Assembly: GCA_033807775.1 (NCBI GenBank)
Contig: JAWVWS010001076.1
Coordinates: forward strand, 1-64,000
Reading direction: 5' to 3'
Length of the DNA: 64,000 bases
Source: Saussurea involucrata
Lineage: Eukaryota; Streptophyta; Magnoliopsida; Asterales; Asteraceae
The position numbers were made by a program, and so were the translations under genes. Under the pieces are notes generated by a model. The model saw only the letters and a program-made list of their open reading frames with translations, did not search any database and was not told the DNA's origin. Shown piece after piece: positions 1 to 12,164 of the stretch (positions within the stretch are counted from its first letter, which is position 1; every line of letters begins with the position of its first letter).

Positions 1-148
1 TGGTTGTTTTACAACATTTATGAAGATAACCATTTCAAAAGAGTTAAATTATTCCATTAACTCAACCATTGATATTTTCAAGTAAAACACACAAATATTT
101 GGAAAATAACATTTTTGGCATGCACAAAGTTTTCACAAATCACCTTGA

Positions 149-156
149 ACTCACCT
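149..156 (-). other. Consensus splice-donor-like motif, repeated in the satellite
   Basis: On the minus strand each left-family monomer reads AG|GTGAGT here, a perfect match to the plant 5' splice-site consensus. Upstream on the same strand lie a pyrimidine-rich stretch ('gttcttctccttcttcat') and about 230 bp that looks like transcribed leader. In the right family the site often becomes AC|GTGAGT. There is no evidence in the sequence that it is used. It may be a remnant of the transcribed sequence, possibly an LTR or leader, from which the satellite arose. Confidence 0.35.
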
Positions 157-158
157 CG

Positions 159-179
159 CTAGATTTAAGCTAAATCTAG
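159..179. repeat. Short inverted repeat (9-bp arms, 3-nt loop) in each monomer
   Basis: CTAGATTTA, then AGC, then TAAATCTAG form a near-perfect hairpin or cruciform-capable sequence. It recurs at the same offset in almost all monomers. C-subtype heads change the left arm to CTAAATTTA, costing one pair. Some right-family units change only the loop (AGT). The position is directly next to the splice-donor-like motif. Confidence 0.75.
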
Positions 180-1572
180 AATTTCTCCCAACGTAAGCTC
201 CTTTGATGCAACCCGGATCCTTTAGGCCAAATCTTCCAAAACCTAGATCCACAAGTTTCCAACCATAAGTATTTATCCTCAAATACTTAGAATCATTTCC
301 CAAACATTTAGAAGCCAAAATCTCAAATACATCAATCCCTAATCTACATAAATGAAGAAGGAGAAGAACACTTCAACTAAACATAACCAAAATTTCGACA
401 ATACTCCAAACGAGAAAGAAAGTGAACAAAATATGATTTTGAGCAATTAATCCTTTATTGACATATTCTGATTTCTACACATCAAAATATCCAAAAGCCC
501 CAAATATGGTTGTTTTACAACATTTATGAAGATAACCATTTCAAAAGAGTTAAACTATTCCATCAACTCAACCATTGATATTTTCACGTAAAACACACAA
601 ATATTTGGAAAATAACATTTTTGGCATGCACAAAGTTTTCACAAATCACCTTGAACTCACCTCGCTAGATTTAAGCTAAATCTAGAATTTCTCCCAACGT
701 AAGCTCCTTTGATGCAACCCGGATCCTTTAGGCCAAATCTTCCAAAACCTAGATCCACAAGTTTCCAACCATAAGTATTTATCCTCAAATACTTAGAATC
801 ATTCCCCAAACCTTTAGAACATAAAATCTCGAATACATCAAGCCTTTTTTTTTTGGATAGGGTTCCTAGGCCTTCGGCCCAGTAAATACATCAAGCCTTA
901 ATCTTCATAAATGAAGAAGGAGAAGAACACTTCAACTAAACATAACCAAAATCGTCCACAATACTCCAAACGAGAAAGAAAGTGAACAAAATATGATTTT
1001 GACCAATTAATCCTTTAATGACATATTATGATTTCTACACATCAAAATATCCAAAAGCCCCAAATATGGTTGTTTTACAACATTTATGAAGATAACCATT
1101 TCAAAAGAGTTAAATTATTCCATTAACTCAACCATTGATGTTTTCAAGTAAAACACACAAATATTTGGAAAATAACATTTTTGGTATGCACAAAGTTTTC
1201 ACAAATCACCTTGAACTCACCTCGCTAGATTTAAGCTAAATCTAGAATTTCTCCCAACGTAAGCTCCTTTGATGCAACCCGGATCCTTTAGGCCAAATCT
1301 TTCAAAACCTAGATCCACAAGTTTCCAACCATAAGTATTTATCCTCAAATACTTAGAATCATTTCCCAAACATTTAGAAGCCAAAATCTCAAATACATCA
1401 ATCCCTAATCTACATAAATGAAGAAGGAGAAGAACACTTCAACTAAACATAACCAAAATTTCGACAATACTCCAAACGAGAAAGAAAGTGAACAAAATAT
1501 GATTTTGAGCAATTAATCCTTTATTGACATATTCTGATTTCTACACATCAAAATATCCAAAAGCCCCAAATA

Positions 1573-2129
1573 TGGTTGTTTTACAACATTTATGAAGATA
1601 ACCATTTCAAAAGAGTTAAACTATTCCATTAACTCAACCATTGATATTTTCAAGTAAAACACACAAATATTTGGAAAATAACATTTTTGGCATACACAAA
1701 GTTTTCACAAATCACCTTGAACTCACCTCGCTAGATTTAAGCTAAATCTAGAATTTTCCCAACGTAAGCTCCTTTGATGCAACCCGGATCCTTTAGGCCA
1801 AATCTTCCAAAACCTAGATCCACAAGTTTCCAACCATAAGTATTTATCCTCAAATACTTAGAATAATTCCCCAAACCTTTAGAACATAAAATCTCAAATA
1901 CATCAAGCCTTTTTTTTGGATAGGGTTCCTAGGCCTTCGGCCCAGTAAATACATCAAGCCTTAATCTTCATAAATGAAGAAGGAGAAGAACACTTCAACT
2001 AAACATAACCAAAATCGTCCACAATACTCCAAACGAGAAAGAAAGTGAACAAAATATGATTTTGACCAATTAATCCTTTAATGACATATTATGATTTCTA
2101 CACATCAAAATATCCAAAAGCCCCAAATA
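1573..2129. repeat. Representative long satellite monomer (557 bp)
   Basis: This unit is colinear with the short monomer except for about 51 extra bases at 1910-1960, produced by a T-run, a 29-bp body and a repeated flank. The 39 long units in the array have lengths of 557-561 bp, and the length variation comes mainly from the T-run (about 8 to 11 T). In much of the left part of the array long and short units alternate, giving dimers of about 1063 bp (starts 507, 1573, 2636; 5269, 6334, 7401). Long units occur in both variant families, so the insertion is older than the split between them. Confidence 0.93.
1896..1962 (-). mobile_element. Tiny retroposon-like insertion with target-site duplication (in every long monomer)
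   Basis: In short monomers of the matching type (for example near 4020) the site reads 'ctcaaatacatcaagcctt' followed by 'aatcttcat'. In the long monomer AAATACATCAAGCC occurs twice (from 1896 and from 1947), flanking a T8 run (1910-1917) and a 29-bp body (1918-1946) containing GGATAGGG, CCTAGGCC and TTCGGCCCAGT. Read on the minus strand this is a short body ending in poly(A) between 14-16 bp direct repeats, the hallmark of target-primed reverse transcription. It is most likely the 3' end of a severely 5'-truncated SINE or LINE. The body contains a GGCC-TTC-GGCC hairpin. It carries no coding capacity and I cannot name the family. It is present in 39 monomers by amplification, not by repeated insertion. 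Confidence 0.78.
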
Positions 2130-4204
2130 TGGTTGTTTTACAACATTTATGAAGATAACCATTTCAAAAGAGTTAAACTATTCCATTAACTCAACCATTG
2201 ATATTTTCAAGTAAAACACACAAATATTTGGAAAGTAACATTTTTGGCATGCACAAAGTTTTCACAAATCACCTTGAACTCACCTCGCTAGATTTAAGCT
2301 AAATCTAGAATTTCTCCCAACGTAAGCTCCTTTGATGCAACCCGGATCCTTTAGGCCAAATCTTCCAAAACCTAGATCCACAAGTTTCCAACCATAAGTA
2401 TTTATCCTCAAATACTTAGAATCATTTCCCAAACATTTAGAAGCCAAAATCTCAAATACATCAATCCCTAATCTACATAAATGAAGAAGGAGAAGAACAC
2501 TTCAACTAAACATAACCAAAATTTCGACAATACTCCAAACGAGAAAGAAAGTGAACAAAATATGATTTTGAGCAATTAATCCTTTATTGACATATTCTGA
2601 TTTCTACACATCAAAATATCCAAAAGCCCCAAATATGGTTGTTTTACAACATTTATGAAGATAACCATTTCAAAAGAGTTAAACTATTCCATTAACTCAA
2701 CCATTGATATTTTCAAGTAAAACACACAAATATTTGGAAAATAACATTTTTGGCATACACAAAGTTTTCACAAATCACCTTGAACTCACCTCGCTAGATT
2801 TAAGCTAAATCTAGAATTTTCCCAACGTAAGCTCCTTTGATGCAACCCGGATCCTTTAGGCCAAATCTTCCAAAACCTAGATCCACAAGTTTCCAACCAT
2901 AAGTATTTATCCTCAAATACTTAGAATAATTCCCCAAACCTTTAGAACATAAAATCTCAAATACATCAAGCCTTTTTTTTGGATAGGGTTCCTAGGCCTT
3001 CGGCCCAGTAAATACATCAAGCCTTAATCTTCATAAATGAAGAAGGAGAAGAACACTTCAACTAAACATAACCAAAATCGTCCACAATACTCCAAACGAG
3101 AAAGAAAGTGAACAAAATATGATTTTGACCAATTAATCCTTTAATGACATATTATGATTTCTATACATCAAAATATCCAAAAGCCCCAAATATGGTTGTT
3201 TTACAACATTTATGAAGATAACCATTTCAAAAGAGTTAAACTATTCCATTAACTCAACCATTGATATTTTCAAGTAAAACACACAAATATTTGGAAAGTA
3301 ACATTTTTGGCATGCACAAAGTTTTCACAAATCACCTTGAACTCACCTCGCTAGATTTAAGCTAAATCTAGAATTTCTCCCAACGTAAGCTCCTTTGATG
3401 CAACCCGGATCCTTTAGGCCAAATCTTCCAAAACCTAGATCCACAAGTTTCCAACCATAAGTATTTATCCTCAAATACTTAGAATCATTTCCCAAACATT
3501 TAGAAGCCAAAATCTCAAATACATCAATCCCTAATCTACATAAATGAAGAAGGAGAAGAACACTTCAACTAAACATAACCAAAATTTCGACAATACTCCA
3601 AACGAGAAAGAAAGTGAACAAAATATGATTTTGAGCAATTAATCCTTTATTGACATATTCTGATTTCTACACATCAAAATATCCAAAAGCCCCAAATATG
3701 GTTGTTTTACAACATTTATGAAGATAACCATTTCAAAAGAGTTAAACTATTCCATTAACTCAACCATTGATATTTTCACGTAAAACACACAAATATTTGG
3801 AAAATAACATTTTTGGCATGCACAAAGTTTTCACAAATCACCTTGAACTCACCTCGCTAGATTTAAGCTAAATCTAGAATTTCTCCCAACGTAAGCTCCT
3901 TTGATGCAACCCGGATCCTTTAGGCCAATCTTCCAAAACCTAGATCCACAAGTTTCCAACCATAAGTATTTATCCTCAAATACTTAGAATCATTCCCCAA
4001 ACATTTAGAACCTAAAATCTCAAATACATCAAGCCTTAATCTTCATAAATGAAGAAGGAGAAGAACACTTCAACTAAACAAAACCAAAATCGTCCACAAT
4101 ACTCCAAACGAGAAAGAAAGTGAACAAAATATGATTTTGACCAATTAATCCTTTAATGACATATTATGATTTCTACACATCAAAATATCCAAAAGCCCCA
4201 AATG

Positions 4205-4762
4205 TGGTTGTTTTACCACATTTATGAAGATAACCATTTCAAAAGAGTTAAACTATTCGATTAACTCAACCATTGATATTTTCAAGTAAAACACACAAAT
4301 ATTTGGAAAATAACATTTTTAGCATGCACAATTTTTTCACAAATCACCTTGAACTCACCTCGCTAAATTTAAGCTAAATCTAGAATTTCTCCCAACGTAA
4401 GCTCCTTTGATGCAACCCGGATCCTTTAGGCCAAATCTTCCAAAACCTAGATCCACAAGTTTCCAACCATAAGTATTTATCCTCAAATACTTAGAATCAT
4501 TCCCCAAATCTTTAGAACATAAAATCTCAAATACATCAAGCCTTTTTTTTGGATAGGGTTCCTAGGCCTTCGGCCCAGTAAATACATCAAGCCTTAATCT
4601 TCATAAATGAAGAAGGAGAAGAACACTTCAACTAAACATAACCAAAATCGTCCACAATACTCCAAACGAGAAAGAAAGTGAACAAAATATGATTTTGACC
4701 AATTAATCCTTTAATGACATATTATGATTTCTACACATCAAAATATCCAAAAGCCCCAAATA
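4205..4762. repeat. Representative C-subtype long monomer
   Basis: This subtype has a distinctive head: ATGTGG and CCACAT instead of ATATGG and CAACAT around the TTGTTTTA loop (4202-4221), 'tattcgatt' instead of 'tattccatt', 'tagcatgcacaattttttc', and 'cgctaaattt'. Sixteen monomers have this head (starts 4205, 11605, 12671, 15255, 16322, 18399, 19464, 21541, 22606, 24176, 25746, 27317, 28887, 30458, 34156, 38364). All are long units, and none occurs to the right of about 42 kb. A relative at 41500 has a partly matching head and a short tail. Most are preceded by a monomer with 'ggccaatcttcc' (one base shorter) and 'aaacaaaacc', so the pair behaves as a fixed HOR component. Confidence 0.88.
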
Positions 4763-7700
4763 TGGTTGTTTTACAACATTTATGAAGATAACCATTTCAA
4801 AAGAGTTAAATTATTCCATTAACTCAACCATTGATATTTTCAAGTAAAACACACAAATATTTGGAAAATAACATTTTTGGCATGCACAAAGTTTTCACAA
4901 ATCACCTTGAACTCACCTCGCTAGATTTAAGCTAAATCTAGAATTTCTCCCAACGTAAGCTCCTTTGATGCAACCCGGATCCTTTAGGCCAAATCTTCCA
5001 AAACCTAGATCCACAAGTTTCCAACCATAAGTATTTATCCTCAAATACTTAGAATCATTTCCCAAACATTTAGAAGCCAAAATCTCAAATACATCAATCC
5101 CTAATCTACATAAATGAAGAAGGAGAAGAACACTTCAACTAAACATAACCAAAATTTCGACAATACTCCAAACGAGAAAGAAAGTGAACAAAATATGATT
5201 TTGAGCAATTAATCCTTTATTGACATATTCTGATTTCTACACATCAAAATATCCAAAAGCCCCAAATATGGTTGTTTTACAACATTTATGAAGATAACCA
5301 TTTCAAAAGAGTTAAACTATTCCATTAACTCAACCATTGATATTTTCACGTAAAACACACAAATATTTGGAAAATAACATTTTTGGCATGCACAAAGTTT
5401 TCACAAATCACCTTGAACTCACCTCGCTAGATTTAAGCTAAATCTAGAATTTCTCCCAACGTAAGCTCCTTTGATGCAACCCGGATCCTTTAGGCCAAAT
5501 CTTTCAAAACCTAGATCCACAAGTTTCCAACCATAAGTATTTATCCTCAAATACTTAGAATCATTCCCCAAACCTTTAGAACATAAAATCTCAAATACAT
5601 CAAGCCTTTTTTTTTGGATAGGGTTCCTAGGCCTTCGGCCCAGTAAATACATCAAGCCTTAATCTTCATAAATGAAGAAGGAGAAGAACACTTCAACTAA
5701 ACATAACCAAAATCGTCCACAATACTCCAAACGAGAAAGAAAGTGAACAAAATATGATTTTGACCAATTAATCCTTTAATGACATATTATGATTTCTACA
5801 CATCAAAATATCCAAAAGCCCCAAATATGGTTGTTTTACAACATTTATGAAGATAACCATTTCAAAAGAGTTAAACTATTCCATTAACTCAACCATTGAT
5901 ATTTTCAAGTAAAACACACAAATAATTGGAAAATAACATTTTTGGCATGCACAAAGTTTTCACAAATCACCTTGAACTCACCTCGCTAGATTTAAGCTAA
6001 ATCTAGAATTTCTCCCAACGTAAGCTCCTTTGATGCAACCCGGATCCTTTAGGCCAAATCTTCCAAAACCTAGATCCAAAAGTTTCCAACCATAAGTATT
6101 TATCCTCAAATACTTAGAATCATTTCCCAAACATTTAGAAGCCAAAATCTCAAATACATCAATCCCTAATCTACATAAATGAAGAAGGAGAAGAACACTT
6201 CAACTAAACATAACCAAAATTTCGACAATACTCCAAACGAGAAAGAAAGTGAACAAAATATGATTTTGAGCAATTAATCCTTTATTGACATATTCTGATT
6301 TCTACACATCAAAATATCCAAAAGCCCCAAATATGGTTGTTTTACAACATTTATGAAGATAACCATTTCAAAAGAGTTAAACTATTCCATTAACTCAACC
6401 ATTGATATTTTCACGTAAAACACACAAATATTTGGAAAATAACATTTTTGGCATGCACAAAGTTTTCACAAATCACCTTGAACTCACCTCGCTAGATTTA
6501 AGCAAAATCTAGAATTTCTCCCAACGTAAGCTCCTTTGATGCAACCCGGATCCTTTAGGCCAAATCTTCCAAAACCTAGATCCACAAGTTTCCAACCATA
6601 AGTATTTATCCTCAAATACTTAGAATCATTCCCCAAACCTTTAGAACATAAAATCTCAAATACATCAAGCCTTTTTTTTTTTGGATAGGGTTCCTAGGCC
6701 TTCGGCCCAGTAAATACATCAAGCCTTAATCTTCATAAATGAAGAAGGAGAAGAACACTTCAACTAAACATAACCAAAATCGTCCACAATACTCCAAACG
6801 AGAAAGAAAGTGAACAAAATATGATTTTGACCAATTAATCCTTTAATGACATATTATGATTTCTACACATCAAAATATCCAAAAGCCCCAAATATGGTTG
6901 TTTTACAACATTTATGAAGATAACCATTTCAAAAGAGTTAAACTATTCCATTAACTCAACCATTGATATTTTCAAGTAAAACACACAAATAATTGGAAAA
7001 TAACATTTTTGGCATGCACAAAGTTTTCACAAATCACCTTGAACTCACCTCGCTAGATTTAAGCTAAATCTAGAATTTCTCCCAACGTAAGCTCCTTTGA
7101 TGCAACCCGGATCCTTTAGGCCAAATCTTCCAAAACCTAGATCCAAAAGTTTCCAACCATAAGTATTTATCCTCAAATACTTAGAATCATTTCCCAAACA
7201 TTTAGAAGCCAAAATCTCAAATACATCAATCCCTAATCTACATAAATGAAGAAGGAGAAGAACACTTCAACTAAACATAACCAAAATTTCGACAATACTC
7301 CAAACGAGAAAGAAAGTGAACAAAATATGATTTTGAGCAATTAATCCTTTATTGACATATTCTGATTTCTACACATCAAAATATCCAAAAGCCCCAAATA
7401 TGGTTGTTTTACAACATTTATGAAGATAACCATTTCAAAAGAGTTAAACTATTCCATTAACTCAACCATTGATATTTTCACGTAAAACACACAAATATTT
7501 GGAAAATAACATTTTTGGCATGCACAAAGTTTTCACAAATCACCTTGAACTCACCTCGCTAGATTTAAGCTAAATCTAGAATTTCTCCCAACGTAAGCTC
7601 CTTTGATGCAACCCGGATCCTTTAGGCCAAATCTTCCAAAACCTAGATCCACAAGTTTCCAACCATAAGTATTTATCCTCAAATACTTAGAATCATTCCC

Positions 7701-10700
7701 CAAACCTTTAGAACATAAAATCTCAAATACATCAAGCCTTTTTTTTTGGATAGGGTTCCTAGGCCTTCGGCCCAGTAAATACATCAAGCCTTAATCTTCA
7801 TAAATGAAGAAGGAGAAGAACACTTCAACTAAACATAACCAAAATCGTCCACAATACTCCAAACGAGAAAGAAAGTGAACAAAATATGATTTTGACCAAT
7901 TAATCCTTTAATGACATATTATGATTTCTACACATCAAAATATCCAAAAGCCCCAAATATGGTTGTTTTACAACATTTATGAAGATAACCATTTCAAAAG
8001 AGTTAAACTATTCCATTAACTCAACCATTGATATTTTCAAGTAAAACACACAAATAATTGGAAAATAACATTTTTGGCATGCACAAAGTTTTCACAAATC
8101 ACCTTGAACTCACCTCGCTAGATTTAAGCTAAATCTAGAATTTCTCCCAACGTAAGCTCCTTTGATGCAACCCGGATCCTTTAGGCCAAATCTTCCAAAA
8201 CCTAGATCCACAAGTTTCCAACCATAAGTATTTATCCTCAAATACTTAGAATCATTTCCCAAACATTTAGAAGCCAAAATCTCAAATACATCAATCCCTA
8301 ATCTACATAAATGAAGAAGGAGAAGAACACTTCAACTAAACATAACCAAAATTTCGACAATACTCCAAACGAGAAAGAAAGTGAACAAAATATGATTTTG
8401 AGCAATTAATCCTTTATTGACATATTCTGATTTCTACACATCAAAATATCCAAAAGCCCCAAATATGGTTGTTTTACAACATTTATGAAGATAACCATTT
8501 CAAAAGAGTTAAACTATTCCATTAACTCAACCATTGATATTTTCAAGTAAAACACACAAATATTTGGAAAGTAACATTTTTGGCATGCACAAAGTTTTCA
8601 CAAATCACCTTGAACTCACCTCGCTAGATTTAAGCTAAATCTAGAATTTCTCCCAACGTAAGCTCCTTTGATGCAACCCGGATCCTTTAGGCCAAATCTT
8701 CCAAAACCTAGATCCACAAGTTTCCAACCATAAGTATTTATCCTCAAATACTTAGAATCATTTCCCAAACATTTAGAAGCCAAAATCTCAAATACATCAA
8801 TCCCTAATCTACATAAATGAAGAAGGAGAAGAACACTTCAACTAAACATAACCAAAATTTCGACAATACTCCAAACGAGAAAGAAAGTGAACAAAATATG
8901 ATTTTGAGCAATTAATCCTTTATTGACATATTCTGATTTCTACACATCAAAATATCCAAAAGCCCCAAATATGGTTGTTTTACAACATTTATGAAGATAA
9001 CCATTTCAAAAGAGTTAAACTATTCCATTAACTCAACCATTGATATTTTCACGTAAAACACACAAATATTTGGAAAATAACATTTTTGGCATGCACAAAG
9101 TTTTCACAAATCACCTTGAACTCACCTCGCTAGATTTAAGCTAAATCTAGAATTTCTCCCAACGTAAGCTCCTTTGATGCAACCCGGATCCTTTAGGCCA
9201 AATCTTCCAAAACCTAGATCCACAAGTTTCCAACCATAAGTATTTATCCTCAAATACTTAGAATCATTCCCCAAACCTTTAGAACATAAAATCTCAAATA
9301 CATCAAGCCTTTTTTTTGGATAGGGTTCCTAGGCCTTCGGCCCAGTAAATACATCAAGCCTTAATCTTCATAAATGAAGAAGGAGAAGAACACTTCAACT
9401 AAACATAACCAAAATCGTCCACAATACTCCAAACGAGAAAGAAAGTGAACAAAATATGATTTTGACCAATTAATCCTTTAATGACATATTATGATTTCTA
9501 CACATCAAAATATCCAAAAGCCCCAAATATGGTTGTTTTACAACATTTATGAAGATAACCATTTCAAAAGAGTTAAATTATTCCATTAACTCAACCATTG
9601 ATGTTTTCAAGTAAAACACACAAATATTTGGAAAATAACATTTTTGGTATGCACAAAGTTTTCACAAATCACCTTGAACTCACCTCGCTAGATTTAAGCT
9701 AAATCTAGAATTTCTCCCAACGTAAGCTCCTTTGATGCAACCCGGATCCTTTAGGCCAAATCTTTCAAAACCTAGATCCACAAGTTTCCAACCATAAGTA
9801 TTTATCCTCAAATACTTAGAATCATTTCCCAAACATTTAGAAGCCAAAATCTCAAATACATCAATCCCTAATCTACATAAATGAAGAAGGAGAAGAACAC
9901 TTCAACTAAACATAACCAAAATTTCGACAATACTCCAAACGAGAAAGAAAGTGAACAAAATATAATTTTGAGCAATTAATCCTTTATTGACATATTTTGA
10001 TTTCTACACATCAAAATATCCAAAAGCCCCAAATATGGTTGTTTTACAACATTTATGAAGATAACCATTTCAAAAGAGTTAAACTATTCCATTAACTCAA
10101 CCATTGATATTTTCAAGTAAAACACACAAATATTTGGAAAATAACATTTTTGGCATACACAAAGTTTTCACAAATCACCTTGAACTCACCTCGCTAGATT
10201 TAAGCTAAATCTAGAATTTTCCCAACGTAAGCTCCTTTGATGCAACCCGGATCCTTTAGGCCAAATCTTCCAAAACCTAGATCCACAAGTTTCCAACCAT
10301 AAGTATTTATCCTCAAATACTTAGAATAATTCCCCAAACCTTTAGAACATAAAATCTCAAATACATCAAGCCTTTTTTTTGGATAGGGTTCCTAGGCCTT
10401 CGGCCCAGTAAATACATCAAGCCTTAATCTTCATAAATGAAGAAGGAGAAGAACACTTCAACTAAACATAACCAAAATCGTCCACAATACTCCAAACGAG
10501 AAAGAAAGTGAACAAAATATGATTTTGACCAATTAATCCTTTAATGACATATTATGATTTCTACACATCAAAATATCCAAAAGCCCCAAATATGGTTGTT
10601 TTACAACATTTATGAAGATAACCATTTCAAAAGAGTTAAACTATTCCATTAACTCAACCATTGATATTTTCAAGTAAAACACACAAATATTTGGAAAATA

Positions 10701-12164
10701 ACATTTTTGGCATGCACAAAGTTTTCACAAATCACCTTGAACTCACCTCGCTAGATTTAAGCTAAATCTAGAATTTCTCCCAACGTAAGCTCCTTTGATG
10801 CAACCCGGATCCTTTAGGCCAAATCTTCCAAAACCTAGATCCACAAGTTTCCAACCATAAGTATTTATCCTCAAATACTTAGAATCATTTCCCAAACATT
10901 TAGAAGCCAAAATCTCAAATACATCAATCCCTAATCTACATAAATGAAGAAGGAGAAGAACACTTCAACTAAACATAACCAAAATTTCGACAATACTCCA
11001 AACGAGAAAGAAAGTGAACAAAATATGATTTTGAGCAATTAATCCTTTATTGACATATTCTGATTTCTACACATCAAAATATCCAAAAGCCCCAAATATG
11101 GTTGTTTTACAACATTTATGAAGATAACCATTTCAAAAGAGTTAAACTATTCCATTAACTCAACCATTGATATTTTCACGTAAAACACACAAATATTTGG
11201 AAAATAACATTTTTGGCATGCACAAAGTTTTCACAAATCACCTTGAACTCACCTCGCTAGATTTAAGCTAAATCTAGAATTTCTCCCAACGTAAGCTCCT
11301 TTGATGCAACCCGGATCCTTTAGGCCAATCTTCCAAAACCTAGATCCACAAGTTTCCAACCATAAGTATTTATCCTCAAATACTTAGAATCATTCCCCAA
11401 ACATTTAGAACCTAAAATCTCAAATACATCAAGCCTTAATCTTCATAAATGAAGAAGGAGAAGAACACTTCAACTAAACAAAACCAAAATCGTCCACAAT
11501 ACTCCAAACGAGAAAGAAAGTGAACAAAATATGATTTTGACCAATTAATCCTTTAATGACATATTATGATTTCTACACATCAAAATATCCAAAAGCCCCA
11601 AATGTGGTTGTTTTACCACATTTATGAAGATAACCATTTCAAAAGAGTTAAACTATTCGATTAACTCAACCATTGATATTTTCAAGTAAAACACACAAAT
11701 ATTTGGAAAATAACATTTTTAGCATGCACAATTTTTTCACAAATCACCTTGAACTCACCTCGCTAAATTTAAGCTAAATCTAGAATTTCTCCCAACGTAA
11801 GCTCCTTTGATGCAACCCGGATCCTTTAGGCCAAATCTTCCAAAACCTAGATCCACAAGTTTCCAATCATAAGTATTTATCCTCAAATACTTATAATCAT
11901 TCCCCAAACCTTTAGAACATAAAATCTCAAATACATCAAGCCTTTTTTTTTTGGATAGGGTTCCTAGGCCTTCGGCCCAGTAAATACATCAAGCCTTAAT
12001 CTTCATAAATGAAGAAGGAGAAGAACACTTCAACTAAACATAACCAAAATCGTCCACAATACTCCAAACGAGAAAGAAAGTGAACAAAATATGATTTTGA
12101 CCAATTAATCCTTTAATGACATATTATGATTTCTACACATCAAAATATCCAAAAGCCCCAAATA

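Larger units (their letters stand above)
1..506. repeat. Representative short satellite monomer (506 bp)
   Basis: This is the first complete short monomer. Landmarks in order: a GTTG-TTTTA-CAAC mini-hairpin near the start, an inverted repeat CTAGATTTA/TAAATCTAG (159-179), a BamHI site (215-220), and a purine-rich stretch 'gaagaaggagaagaac'. It lacks the T-run and 29-bp insertion: the sequence runs directly from 'aaatacatcaatccctaatc' into 'tacataaatg'. I see no sub-repeat inside the monomer. The other short units mostly share its tail or a close variant with 'catcaagcc(c/t)taatc'. Confidence 0.93.
1067..4762. repeat. Multi-monomer segment duplicated at 9530-12164
   Basis: Monomers at 1067, 1573 and 2130 match those at 9530, 10036 and 10593 with an offset of 8463 bp. 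They share private variants: 'attgatgttttcaag' (1134 and 9598), 'ttggtatgcac' (1189 and 9653) and 'gaattttcccaacg' (1751 and 10213). From 3699 onward the offset is 7400 bp (4205 matches 11605). The first copy therefore has one extra 1063-bp dimer. This is a large duplicated block with a later dimer gain or loss. Confidence 0.75.

Noticed and set aside
5419..5655. 78-codon minus-strand open frame, repeated at many long monomers (for example 7551, 12821, 16472, 18549, 25896, 34306)
   Set aside because: It is the satellite itself read through the retroposon fragment. It is open only in units whose T-run length keeps the frame and is closed in other long units with a different T-run. There is no codon-level conservation and no known domain.
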